DNA of 64,000 nucleotides. Origin: Hemicordylus capensis. Lineage: Eukaryota > Chordata > Lepidosauria > Squamata > Cordylidae. The notes beneath the pieces were generated by a model, which searched no databases, had not been told where the DNA came from, and saw only the letters and a program-made list of their open reading frames with translations. How positions within the stretch are numbered: position 1 is the first letter of the stretch; each line of letters opens with the position of its first letter. Of the stretch, positions 23,401-35,487 are shown piece by piece. The DNA is taken from the NCBI RefSeq assembly GCF_027244095.1, contig NC_069670.1, forward strand, positions 14,961,320 to 15,025,319, in the 5' to 3' direction. A program made the position numbers and the translations under genes.

Positions 23401-24454
23401 CCTCTTGAGTGATCTCCTGCAATATCCTCCCAGATAGGGATTCGTCCACAGGACAGCACACACAGACTGATGATGTTTAGCTCTGTATGTTTAGAGTGGT
23501 TTGATCAATTTAATCTCGTTTATGTTTTAGTTTAAGGTAGTTTTGATGTTTTTAGTTTTGATGTTGATGTTTGATGTTTTTAGTTTTGATGTTTTTAAGT
23601 TTTATTTGTGGTCATTTTAATCTGTCCGTGATTTCTCGTTTTTAGTTGCCGTTTGGTATGAATTGTAAAACCGCCCTGAGATTTTCTATTGGGCAGATTA
23701 TAAGTGCGACGCATAAAACAGAATATATCTAGCACAAGCCAAAACATCCTTTACAAAGTTTATACGTGTTAAATAATGCCACAAAACACAATTATTTTTC
23801 CAAATCCAATTATACAGAGGGTTTCCAGCAAACTCAGACTATTTGCACAAAAATATTCACCCCCAAACTCAAGCCAATTGGTTATCCATTTCATACACAC
23901 GTTTATAGATCTCACACACACTCACTCTGCAATGAAACCGTCTGTGAAGTACTTATCAGCTACAAAGCCTTCCAAATACGGAGTAACGTCCCAACTTAAC
24001 CCAACTCTGAGAGGCCCCTAGCACCACCTACCACCACCCACGGTTGCAGTGTGGGGCTCCAGAGATCAAGCTTTTCTCTGTAGACAGCGTCAGGATGCAG
24101 GATGCTGTTGTGCCCCAGTGTCCTGATCCCAGGAAGAAGCACAGCATTCTTCTCCCCGGACGACACACACCATAACTGGACAGGGGGAGCATCAAGCGTG
24201 TCCAGTTCTCACAATCCTGGCATGGCACAGCTTGGCCACTTCCTCACTGGTGTCGTGCAGCCCAACTTCCTCCGTGTCCCCGGCTGCCTTGCTCTCTCCA
24301 GCTCTGTTAAGAGCAGCATTTTTACCCAAGTTGGCTTTGTCATTTCCACCTTGGCTTCCTCTGGATCCTTGGGCTCTCAAAAGCCAGGGTTCAGAACAAG
24401 GTATATCATGTATTTAGAGGTTAGGGAAAAGGAATGGGCTTTGTCTCTCCTTAC

Positions 24455-24586
24455 CTGCTCCACTGAGTCTTGAAACTTTGCCTGCTCCGCAGGGCTGTTG
24501 GAAAGGCGAAATGGTTCCAGACTGCCACCCGGCACGCAGCTCAGCAGGAAGCCTGCGTGGACCATCTTTCTGCTCAAGCTGCCACC
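24455..24586 (-). CDS. Candidate internal exon, right arm
   Basis: Mirror of 13,677-13,808, with the same length, frame, peptide and splice signals. On the opposite (plus) strand a pyrimidine-rich CTGCTCCGCAG acceptor precedes an alternative 108-residue open frame (24,498-24,824) that is unchanged between arms. A longer antisense frame seen in the left arm is interrupted by a stop here and so is not conserved. Confidence 0.3.
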
Positions 24587-26620
24587 CTGGACCGGTGGGA
24601 GGACAGAACGGGACGCAGATGATGAAGCCCTCCAGGCACTTAACAGTCTTGACGGTTATGCTGCTCTCTTCTCTCGCTTAGAGAGAGGAGGTCTGGCTCA
24701 GAAAGAAGCCCCCTGGAGAAGCCACACTCTCGCCCTGCTCAGCCGCGGGAGAACTGAGGACGCCGGACACACGTGCACAGGGGCTCCGAGCTCCAGCCGA
24801 CACACAAAACAGAGCAGGGTATGATGAACCTGATCCCAAAGGGAAAGCAAAGCAAGACAGAGCTCCATCAGCCCAGCCATCCTTTAGTACAGACACAGAC
24901 CAGCAGAGTTTGCAGACAGAAGTCCAGCAAAATCACCCAACAAGGTTATATGATACGGGGGTTACACACACAGATCGGCTAGAAATGATTCTCAATGAAC
25001 TCCTGGCAAATTTTATGGGCTGCTAAACAGAACCTAGCCACATTATAACATCTTGATAGGCAGAGATCTTTCTTTCAGTCACTGACCAGCAATAACAAAC
25101 AAACAACTACGAAGGATAATTGAGATAAAACGATTCTGTGCAGCCTGGATGGCAGTTAATAAGAGGAGTTATATAGTTATGCTGTATATCTCGGCAAAAT
25201 GGGCAATAAAAGTGCACATGTGCCGTTGTTTGGATCTCTATTACATCATGCCTGCCTGTGTCGAAGCTCTGCGATGTTTTGGGACCGTTATCCAGCTCAG
25301 ATATCTAGCAGGGTCGAAACTCAGAGCTTGGTTGCCCAAATGGACCCACCCACCCAATTTGACGCTCCCTGTCATATATTCTTTGCCTGAATTTGACCCT
25401 GGCAACTCCATACTCCAGAGTTATCAAGGCAAAAGGGGAGAATCCATCATGATGCAGAATTTCCCCCAACTCTCTTTTCCACTCGCAGGAGCGGTAGGTA
25501 GCGTGACCGGGCTGTAACCCTGGACACTCTCTACGAGGTGTTTGAACCTTAAGCCACGGTATTCGGATCAGCAGCTCTGATTGTCTAAGACTTTTATACT
25601 CAGGGCTCAGCACTACAGAAGCAACGTGTGTGCCACTGAGTGAGAAGGGGACCTTGGAAATAGTAGGAAAATGTCTTTGGATTGAAAGGAGTCTCTGGAG
25701 GTGCTATGCCCCCATGAGACCAATACGTGGAAAGTTGCTGGGGAGGAGGACGGGTCAAAATGCGTCTGACTTTATGAAGAGCTAAGATCACTTGGAATCA
25801 CAAGACCACGTGATCTAGTCAACATATGTCTGAAGACTGGTACAATATTTGAACTAATATTACCTAACCAGCATATGTATGAGGACCATGTACTGTATGA
25901 TGACCTCCTAAAACAATCCTTATTGAGTTTTAAGCCATTGGATGCAGCGTTATTGACACAGCCCTTTATATCCTTCTCTTCTGTAGTTCTATTGTACTAA
26001 GCTAGGCCCGTATTCTGATCTTTGGTATCGCTTTGGTTCCCAGCTCCAGTTGCCACTCAGCACTTGGGACAGTGACACCCTGCATCTCCAGAGATGACTG
26101 CCGTCCTTGTGGACCAGCTCTCCGGCAGTGCAGAACTCTGCCACCCCAGCATTCCCCTCCCAGGAAGCATCAGCCTCCCCGCCACATATCGCCTTAGCCT
26201 CTGCAGAAACAGGCTTTAACTGTGGAGAGTGGGGGCCGGGGCTTGTGAGTGAGTCACTGTGGCGAAGGGGCTTCAGTGTCCTCAGAACGCAGCTTCTTAG
26301 AGACTAGGTTTGGTGTCAGCAGTTAAAGCAGGCTTGAAGCCTCTACAAGAAGCCTGACTGGCGAATCTGTAACACCCAAGGGTGCCTCTTTGCATGGCCA
26401 GCAGGGGTCAGAGTGGCAGTTGTTTTTACAGTGAGCAGGAAGAGAGCAACTGGCCGCATCCAACCCCAGCACAGCACCCCTCCAGTGGCTGTTGCCGGTG
26501 TCTACATTTTTTTAAAAGACTATGACCCCTTTGGCCAGGGCACTCTTCTCTCTGATTCTTAAGCAGCTTTGAAAAGTTCTTGTTGAACACACACACCGTC
26601 ATGAAGATTTAAGCCCTCAC

Positions 26621-26785
26621 CTGACGGCAGAGATTGGCTTCTGCTTGGTTGCCTCCTTGGACATCGTTCGGCTGGCCTTCTGTTGCATGCTTTTGCTCTC
26701 GTGAGGAATCTTCTGGTGAAGAAGAAGTCCCATTAACCTGGAAGATAAAAGCAGACCAGCGTTGATTCTTCATCGTTTTGCTGAA
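26621..26785 (-). CDS. Candidate internal exon, right arm
   Basis: Mirror of 11,477-11,641. The acceptor is CTCCCACAG and the donor GTGAGG, and the length and phase are the same. Three residues differ from the left copy, all by single-base changes, while the frame and both splice sites are kept. Confidence 0.35.
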
Positions 26786-28839
26786 CTGTGGGAGGACAGA
26801 ATGGAACAAACACATGAAGCCCTGAGTTAGCCACTCCCTTGGAGATGCGTCTGCTTCCTCTAGCCAAGAGAAAGCTTCTACAAAAATCTTTTAGAGCTGT
26901 AGCTTCAGGTACAGCATAGACAGGCGTGAACAGACAAAGCTGCAGGCATCAGAGCATAGCATTGATTACACGGGGCTTGACTTGAGAAATCTTTTCAAGG
27001 GATTTGCCTCCAAACGAAAGTCAGTGCCATAAATCTAACCAGTAGTGTGTCAGAATTCCCACCCCCTCTTAACAGAAAGCTAATAGTCACAGAGACCCAC
27101 GGCTCCATTGTTACTTTAACTGAAATCTATCATTAAGCTATCATGCTAATTGCTCGATTTATATACTCATCCAGGCGGTTTACAAAAGTCCGTACATTAA
27201 AATCCATTAAAAATGGATCAGGACCACATAACCGAAAGCAACTGCCATAAAAAGGAAACAGAGCAGCCGGAAAGAAGAAATTGGCAACCCCTGAGGGGTA
27301 AAAGCCTGAACGAATAAGAGCATTTCAGTTGTTTGTTTTTTTGTTTTAAAACCCTCAGCTAGAATTCCTGTATGAGGAACTGCATGAAAAGCTAACATGA
27401 ATGTTAAAGCAGTCCGTGACGCGGTAAGAGCAGGGGGTAGTGAGGAGAAAGAGGATGAACGACTCAAAGAAAAGCCAAACCAAGCGTCAAAATAGAGCCT
27501 ATTGGTTGCAGACCCAACCGAGAGATTCTGCATTTCCTGCCAGCATTCAATGAGGGCTGGAAAACCGACTTAATCCTTTTCACAAGCACCAACGTTGCTC
27601 AGCATCTCACTGGAACCTCACTATAATTTCAATTTTGTTTTAATGCTATTTCTATTGTAAACCAGCCAGAGACATGAGTTTGGGGCAGTAAAGATATTTG
27701 TTAAACACACAAACACACACTTTGGGAGTTACCAGGGAAAGCCAGCTTGCCTTAAGCTGGAGGGAAAGTGTGATAACATCTAGGGAGGACCCAGGTCAAC
27801 ACTGGGAGGCAGGGAATAAAAACCCACCTTTTAAACAAAGAACCACCACCAAGGAGTGAGCTAGACATATTGCAGAATATTTTACCTTTTTTTTGGTGGG
27901 CAGGAGGGCTAGTTTTCTCTGAGATTGCATCTGTGCAAGGAGCTTGAGCTGAACCTGGACACGGGCACCAGGCAGGTCCTGCTGGAACTTGTCCTATTTT
28001 TCGTCTCCTGCCAGGAATCCCCCCCACCAAAAGCAGCTGGAAATACCCCCCCCCAAGAGGAGAGTTTTTGCCAAGTGGTACTAGGCAGGCTTGGCTGGAG
28101 AGGAGTTTGCCCACTCACTCCGCTCTTGCTGCTGGGAACCGGAGGGGGGGAGCAGAAGCAGCACCCCAGAAGCAGCCCTCGGGAAACAAGGAGGACAACC
28201 ACCACCCCCTGAGGTCACAACTAGCCCAACACAACGCTTCCAGCCAGATGCATCCTGGGCAAATCTCCACCTGCCCCCCCCCCACAAGGGGTATTAACGC
28301 AAACACAAGCAAGTAAGTTACACAAAGTCTTTACCAGAGTGGTTCTAGGCTCCAGCTGCCTTATTTAAAAGATGCAGCATGGCTGCCAACTTCTTCTCCT
28401 GGCATGTGGGGCTGGCTGCTGGCCGCTTCTGTGTGTGAGAGTGAAGTCCAAGGATGCCCTGCCTCTCAACACACCACAAAGTGCCTTTTTCTGCTTATTA
28501 ACAGGCAGACAACACACAAGGGGAGGCTGCAGAAGCCGCCTGGGACCGAGTCAGGCCCTCAGCCCCTCTAACTCAAGGGTGGCCTGCACGGGCTGGTAGC
28601 AGCAGCAGCAGCAGCTCTGCGGGGGTCTCAGGGGCTTCCCCCCTCCCTGCCCGAAGCTGTTACCAGGATCCGCACCCAGGACGGCGCACGCGGGAGATGC
28701 AGCAACCCCCACCCCGCCAATAAGGGCGAGAAGCAGCTTGTGGGGGCCACACAACCCCGCCCTGTCAGGCAACCTCTGCCCAGCCCCTCTGCTGAGTCTC
28801 ACAACACACACACCACACCACACAACACACCCAGCAGGG

Positions 28840-29310
28840 CTTCATTCCGCCTCCCAAGTGCTGCGTGCGCAGCCAACTCGGCTCCTAACGCAGCTGCTCA
28901 GAGCAAAACCCCAGCAGGACCCGCCACTCGCCCCCCCCCCCCCGCCCCAGAGTGGAGCATCAACTCCCCCCCATCAACAATCACCCCCCCCCGTGGATCA
29001 CCCCCCCCGCCCGCCCCATCAACCCGGATCAGCCACCTCCCCCCGCCCCGCCCTTCGCTCCTTCCCTGCAAAGGGCCGGATCAACGCGCCGCCGCTGCTG
29101 CTTCGGGAGGGGGCCAGGGGGCTCGAATACGGGGGGCCTACCGGGCAGCCGGAGGAGGGGCGAGTCAGAGCGAGCCCCCTCCCCAAAACAAGAGGAAGGG
29201 TCTTCTGCGACTCCGCTTCAGAGAAGGTTGGGCGCCCCGGCCCTTGGGAGGGGCGGCGGTTGCCATAGGAACAGGGCGGAGCCGAAGACGCCGCCGCAGA
29301 GTTTCACTTC
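28840..29310. promoter_or_regulatory. CpG island with X-box (right arm)
   Basis: Mirror of 8,939-9,420. It contains GTTGCCATAGGAAC (29259-29272), the reverse complement of the left-arm X-box-like site, and the same 33-codon ORF at 29165-29266 on the minus strand. C-runs differ in length from the left copy. It abuts the right 69-bp satellite through CACTTCCGG. Confidence 0.55.
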
Positions 29311-31745
29311 CGGCCAAAAGCGGGACCTAGGCCAAAGAGATAAGGGTGTGCAGCCAGAACTCACAGAATGATACACTTCCGGCAAAAAGCTAAAGAGATA
29401 AGGGTGTGAAGCCAGAACACACAGAATGATACACTTCCGGGAAAAAGCCAAAGAGATAAGGGTGTGCAGCCAGAACTCACAGAATGATACACTTCCGGGA
29501 AAAAGCCAAAGAGATAAGGGTGTGCAGCCAGAACTCACAGAATGATACACTTTCGGCAAAAAACGAATATAGGCCAAAGAGATAAGGGTGTGTAGTTAGA
29601 ACCACAGGATGATACACTTCCGGCAAAAAGCCAAAGAGATAAGGGTGTGCAGCTAGAACACACAGAATGATACACTTCTGGCAAAAAAACGAATATAGGC
29701 CAAAGAGATACGGGTGTGCAGCGAGAACTCACACAATGATACACTTCTGGCAAAAAGCCAAAGAGATAAGGGTGTGCAGCTAGAACACACAGAATGATAC
29801 ACTTCTGGCAAAAAAACCCGAACATAGGCCAAAGAGATACGGGTATGCAGCCAGAACACACAGTATGATACACTTCCGGCAAAAAGCTAAAGAGATAAGG
29901 GTGTGCAGCGAGAGCACACACGATGATACACTAACCACAAAAAGCCAAAGAGATAAGGGTGTGCAGCTAGAACACACAGACTGATACAATTCCGGCAAAA
30001 AGCCGAACATAGGCCAAAGAGATAGGGGTGTGCAGCTGGAACACACACAATGATACACTTCCGGCAAAAAGCCATAGAGATAAGGGTGTGCAGCTAGAAC
30101 ACACATGATGATACACTTCTGGCCAAAAGCCAAAGTGATAAGGGTGTGCAGCTTGAACGCACAGGATGATACACTTCCGGCAAAAAGCCAAAGAGATAAG
30201 GGTGTGCCGCTAGAACACATGCAATGATACACTTCCGGGAAAGCCAAAGAGATAGGGGTGTGCTGATAGAACACACACAATGATACACTTCTGGCAAAAA
30301 GCCGAACATAGGCCAAAGAGGGGTGTGCAGCTGAAACGCACACATCACTACAGCTCTGGCAAAAAGCCGAATATAAGCCAAAGAGATAGGGGTGTGCAGC
30401 TAGAACGCACACATCGCTACTCTTCCCGCAAAAAGCCCCACATAGGCCAAAGAGATAAGGGTGTACAGTTAGCACACACATATCACTACACTTCTGGCAA
30501 AAAGCCAATATAGGCCAAAGAGAGAAGGGTGTGCAGCTAGAACGCACACATCGCTACACTTCCAGCAAAAAGCCAGATATATGCCAAAGAGATAAGGATG
30601 TGCAGCTAGAAAACACACATCGCTACACTTCAAGCAAAAAGCTGAATATAGGCCAAAGAGATGGGGTGTGCAGCTAGAACACACAGGATGATACACTTCT
30701 GGCGAAAAGCCGAATATAGGCCAAAGATATAGGGATGTGCAGCTAGAACATAGATCGCTACAGTTCCAGCAAAAAAGCCAAAGAGATAGGGGTGTGCAGC
30801 TAGAACATAAACATCCCTACACTTCCGGCAAAAAGCTGAATATAGGCCAAAGAGATAGGGGTTTGCAGCTAGAACACACACATCACTACACTTCTGGTAA
30901 AAAGCCAAAGAGATAGGGGTGTGCAGCTAGAACACACACATCGCTACACTTCTGGCAAAAGGCCAAATATAGGCCAAAGAGATAAGGCTGTGCAGCTAGA
31001 ACACACACATCGCTACACTTCGAGCAAAAAGCAGAATATAGGCCAAAGAGATAAGGGTGTGCAGCTAGAACATACACATCACTACACTTCTGGCAAAAAG
31101 CTGAATATAGGACAAAGAGATAGGGGTGTGCAGCTAGAACACACACACCGCTACAGTTCCAGCAAAAAGCAGAATGTAGTCCAAAAGAGATAAGGCTGTG
31201 CAGCTAGAACACACACAGCGCTACACTTAGGGCAAAAAGCCGAATATAGGCCAAAGAGATGGGGTGTGCAGCTAGAACACACACAACATTACACTTCCGG
31301 CAAAAAGCCGAATATAGGCCAGAGAGATAGGGGTGTGCAGCTAGAATGCACAGATCGCTACACTTCTGGCAAAAAGCTGACTATAGACCAAAGAGATAGG
31401 GCTGTGCAGCTGGAACGCACATCCCTACACTTTCTGCAAAAAGCCCGACATAGGCCAAAGAGATAAGGGTGTGAAGCTAGCACGCACACATCAGTACACT
31501 TTCTGCAAAAAGCCCGACATAGGCCAAAGAGATAAGGGTGTGAAGCTAGCACGCACACATCAGTACACTTTCTGCAAAAAGCCCGACATAGGCCAAAGAG
31601 ATAAGGGTGTGAAGCTAGCACACACATCCCTACACTTCTGACAAAAAGTGAGAGCCGTGAGCATCCTGCGGCCCAATATAGGTCAAAGAGGTAAGGGTGT
31701 GAAGCTAGCGCATACACATCCCTACACCTCCGGCAAAAAGCGAGA
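29311..31745 (-). repeat. 69-bp satellite, right array (about 37 units)
   Basis: Inverted relative to the left array. Units contain CTTCCGGCAAAAAGCCGAAT, ATAGGCCAAAGAGATAGGGG and TGTGCAGCTAGAACACACAC. Two length classes are mixed, about 69 bp and about 59 bp. The shorter lacks the GAATATAGGC segment and is common near the CpG island (29.38-29.56 kb). Near 31.45-31.62 kb three almost identical units lie in a row, which suggests recent local expansion. The array ends at about 31,745 in unique sequence. Confidence 0.95.
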
Positions 31746-32344
31746 GCCAGGAGCTCCCGTTAGAAGTCCCTTCCTCTCGTCCTATCTTCGGGAGTACCCA
31801 TTAGCCGCGAGCCAGGAGGGGCGCAGAGTGGCACCTCTCTAGTCACTGACATCTCGATGCTGCTGCCCCTCTAGGCTGGGCATCGAAGGAATAGCGTGGA
31901 AAGCTCCAGTTCTGTTGTGGGCTGGTTACAATCTCGGTGAAATGACAGACACACACACAGAGAAAAAGTTACTCTTGTGAGAAAGAGTCCCTCCCCAAGG
32001 TTTTCTCCCATTCCTCTTATTTAAAATAAAAACCACCAGTGTATCAATTACAAAAACAAACAAAGCAACACCACCCAAATATTTTCTAAATAGTCAGTAT
32101 GCAAAACTCTACAAATCAACAGCTACATTTCTATAAAGAACAGGGCTTCCCTTATCAAACATAACCCATTAAAAGAGAGACTTACATTGCTCCTGAGAAC
32201 CCTGCTGCTCTCAAGCCACTCACAGCTGGACCCGATCCTTACACACCCTGAGTAAATCCCCATCCTATAGAGGGAGGATTCTTAAAGGACCCCTGCAGGA
32301 CCATCCTGAACAAACTGAGCTCTGCTTGTGGGCCCCAAAACGAT
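31746..32344. other. Intergenic DNA
   Basis: No gene recognised. It includes a short (CA) run near 31,951 and A-rich stretches. This is the first unique DNA to the right of the palindrome. Confidence 0.5.
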
Positions 32345-32640
32345 CATAGGAACACAGGAAGCTGCCGTATACTGAGTCAGGCCATTGGTTCATCTAGCTC
32401 AGCATTGTCTACCCAGACGGGCAGCGGCTTCTTCAAGATTGCAGGCAGGAGTTTCTCTCAGCCCTGTCTTGGAGATACCGTCATGCAGGGGACTTGGAAC
32501 CTTCTGCATGCAAACAGGCAGGTGCTCTTCCCAGAGCGGCCCCATAACTTAAAGTGCTCACACAGCAGACGCTGCTGCCAGTCTGGGCAGACAATACTGA
32601 GCTAGCCGGACCAAGGGTCTGACTCCCCAGTTAAAAGACT
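32345..32640 (-). repeat. SINE pair, head-to-head fragments
   Basis: A minus-strand SINE (CCGTATACTGAGTCAGGCC onwards) is followed at about 32,570 by a short plus-strand fragment of the same family ending GGACCAAGGGTCTGACTC. The pair forms a small inverted structure. Confidence 0.7.
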
Positions 32641-32814
32641 GAAAGACACTGACCTGTTCAGCTGATGCCCAGGTGTGTCCCTGCTGAGCTGGCTTTGCGA
32701 GGAGAGCTGGGTTCCCGGTTTACATATCTCCCTAGCCCTTTTGCCACAGACACCCACGACAAGATTGTTGCATGATGGGTTACCCCCACCCTCCAGTGGC
32801 ATATTGGGGGGGAA

Positions 32815-33160
32815 ACAGCAGTGGCGGCAGCAGATCGCCGGCGGTGGCGGCGATGTGGCAGGCCGCAGCGGCGGCGATGTGGCGGGCCGTGGCGGCAGCG
32901 GCGCATCACCCACGGAGTGGCGGCGGCGGCGGCTGGCCCGCCGCGCCAAGTGCGGCGGTGGCTGGTGTGGTGGTTGGCCTGGCGGCGATGGGATGGCCTC
33001 CTCCTCAGTGTAGATGTAGCGGGCGCGGCCGAGCGGCGGCGCGGAGTGCAGGCGGCGACGCCGAGCCTGCCTTCTGGCCCAGCGTCGCTTCTGCGCAGGC
33101 AGAAGAAAAACCCTAAAATCATAAAATAAAAATAATAAAAATCAATAAAAGGTTGCACAG
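32815..33160. repeat. GGC/GCG-rich low-complexity block with A/T tail
   Basis: About 270 bp dominated by GGCGGCGGC-like triplets and high in CpG. An A-rich tail follows (repeated AAATAAAA-type motifs to about 33,150). All six frames are open for long stretches because of composition. It could be an unmethylated GC-rich island or the 5' part of a retroposed element. No gene structure is visible. Confidence 0.55.
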
Positions 33161-33397
33161 TGTAAGACAAGAACCTTGAGTAGATCCTGGACAAAGGAAG
33201 GAAACGGCAGAGTCTGCACAACAGGCAGGAATCTTTCCCAGCCCTCCCTGGAGATGTTTCCAGGGACTGAAAGCAGAAACTGTCAGCATGCAAAGCAGAA
33301 GATCAACCTCTGGGTGATGGTCCCACCCTATGAGTTCTGATCAAGATGATCCCTCTAAGGGAGTTATTTTAGGGGCTGCCTCAATTGTCTTAGTTGA

Positions 33398-33705
33398 GGA
33401 GAGCTGATCTGGTGGTAGCAAGCATGACTTGTCCCCTTAGCTAAGCAGGGTCCACCCTGGTGGCATATGAATGGGAGACTTGATGTGTGAGCACTGTAAG
33501 ACATTCCTCTCAGGGGATGATGGAGCCGCTCTGGGAAGAGCAGAAGGTTCCAAGTTCCCTCCCTGGCAGCATCTCCATGATCGGGCTGAGAGAGATCCCT
33601 ACCTGCAACCTTGGAGAAGCCGCTGCCAGTCTGTGAGGACAATACTGAGCTAGATGGACCAAGGGTCTGACTCAGTATATGGCAGCTTCCTATGTGCCTA
33701 TGTAA
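33398..33705 (+). repeat. Full-length 5S-rRNA-headed SINE
   Basis: Begins GGAGAGCTGATCTGGTGG, continues with TAGCTAAGCAGGGTCCACCC and GAATGGGAGAC (5S-like), and ends GTATATGGCAGCTTCC. It is one of the most complete members in the window. Confidence 0.8.
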
Positions 33706-34411
33706 GACATTCAGTGCTGCCTCAATCTCTTGAGAGGTTGCTATCCGGTGTTGTCTTTCAGTCTACAAAGAGCAGATCTGTGGGTAAGAGGAAGGTGACC
33801 CCAAGGAGCCTTCGGCTAGATCTGGGTGTTGAGCCTCCAGCTTTAAAGGCAGGATATCAGTTTTGTTAGGGATTTTCAGCAGGAAATGATGTCATCCCTG
33901 AAGTCACACCAGCCAATGTAAATGTACAGATCAGCTGCTGTAAACACAGACACAGCTTGATGTACAATAGACCAAAACATTAATCTTTTAAATTACCGTC
34001 ACGTGCAGAATGTTCTCCAAAATTGTTTTAACAAGGTACATGGGAGTTCCTCAGATTTGCTTGTTTCAGCGGATGAACCCAGAGCGGAGTCTCTATAAAA
34101 ATTAATTATGATCATTGCCAGTGCCTGGAACATTGTGTCCGAAACACCGTCAAACCTCGTCACTTACGAAATAACTGGAAAACATTTATGTTGTGGTTCA
34201 GAGTTGTTCGGAAGCCAGGACATTTACATTCTGGCAAGTTGCTTATTTCAGGCGACTAAGCTGCCTGTGTATTATTTTCATTATTAAGATGTGGTGTTAT
34301 TATTATTTTTATTATTATTGCTGTGGCTTATGCAGGGCATAGACCTCTACCACAGTGCTACAGCCCCATCAGATATTAGTTCGGTGTTGATATTTAAGGC
34401 GTACTGTCATA
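33706..34411. other. Intergenic DNA
   Basis: No gene seen. A/T-rich with a short TTATTATTATT run near 34,295-34,320. Confidence 0.5.
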
Positions 34412-34560
34412 GAACATCGGAAGCTGCCATATACTGAGTCAGACCCTTGGTCCATCTAGCGCAGGATTGTCTACACTGACTGGCAGCGGCTTCTCCAAGA
34501 TTGCAGGCAGGTGTCTCTCTCAGCCCTACCTGGAGATCAAGCAGAACCTCTCCTTCTGAG
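34412..34560 (-). repeat. SINE fragment
   Basis: Contains CATATACTGAGTCAGACCC and ACACTGACTGGCAGCGGC, the shared 3' body of the SINE family read on the minus strand. Confidence 0.75.
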
Positions 34561-35004
34561 CAATGTCCCCATCCCTAAAGCAATGCCCAGAAATTTCAAT
34601 GAACGCCATCAAAACAAATCTCTGGACAGAGGAGGAGAGGGGTGATGGAAGCGAGATGACTCCAATCCCGCACAGGCCTGCTCCGTGCGGTGATGACAGC
34701 GTATAAGTGCATGCACTGGATCTGGACCAAGGTGGCAAGAACTGGTGGGAAACTGGGCCTCTTTAAAGCTGACCTCTTGAAGGCCGCCTGCTGACGACAC
34801 CACACCTTACCAGGAGAAGTCTCTAGTTTCAGCACCAACTCTAGCGGACAGCTCCTGCGTGCTTAGGAACTGGATTGCTGACCTGCTGGACAGCCCTTCG
34901 ACACGGAAAGGCAAGTCTGTTCCGGAATCCTTTTAATTCAATTAATCTCCTCTATCAAGGAGTTGATGATGTAAGCCAAGGACCTCCCACAGATCCCCGG
35001 CAAA

Positions 35005-35262
35005 GGCAGAATAGCAGCAACCAATATTTATATACCGCTTGTCAACAAGAGTTTCCAAAGCAGTGTACCCAGAGAAATGATCCATCAATAAGATGGAGCC
35101 CTGTCCCCAAAGGGCTCACCATCTAAAAAAGAACCATGATAGACACCAGCAACAGTCACTGGAGATATACTGTGCTGGGGGTGGAGAGGGCCAGTTGCTC
35201 CCCCCCTGCTCAATACAAGAGAATCACTGTGTTAAAAAGGTGCCACTTTGCCCAGCGAGCAA
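35005..35262 (+). repeat. Dispersed repeat, copy 1
   Basis: TATTTATATACCGCTTGTC followed by a central GGCTCACCATCTAAAAAAG and TGCTCAATACAAGAGAATCA. The same order of blocks recurs at 35,488-35,735, 40,850-41,075, 41,105-41,350, 44,068-44,315 (inverted) and inside each B segment of the tandem duplication. It is probably a SINE or LINE 3' end, name not checked. Confidence 0.7.
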
Positions 35263-35487
35263 AAAGTCAGTTCAGATCTGCTGAGAACCAGAGGCCCTGA
35301 GGCAGCCTATAGGTGCGAGGTGACAGGCAGCCATTGGCAGTGTCTGTGGCAGGTTCCCACCCCACAGGGTCCAAGGCACCCCCTTTCCCCAGGGGTCCCA
35401 GCTGGCCTGTGCCCTTGGAACACAGCCGCTCAGTGATCAACGCACCCTGGGCCCTTGGCTGGACACCTTAATGAACCAATTGTACAG

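Larger units (their letters stand above)
19790..29920 (-). repeat. Right arm of giant inverted repeat
   Basis: Reverse complement of the left arm (see 8,395-18,440). Compared with the left arm it lacks about 45 bp near 24.3 kb, has different C/G homopolymer lengths at 27.9-29.1 kb, and carries scattered substitutions at 10-14 kb equivalents. It is virtually identical across the inner 2-3 kb. Its outer end passes into a much longer 69-bp satellite. Confidence 0.95.

Noticed and set aside
32658-33293. Open frames of 100-211 residues in the GGC-rich block
   Set aside because: Composition alone explains them. All six frames are open and the peptides are low complexity.
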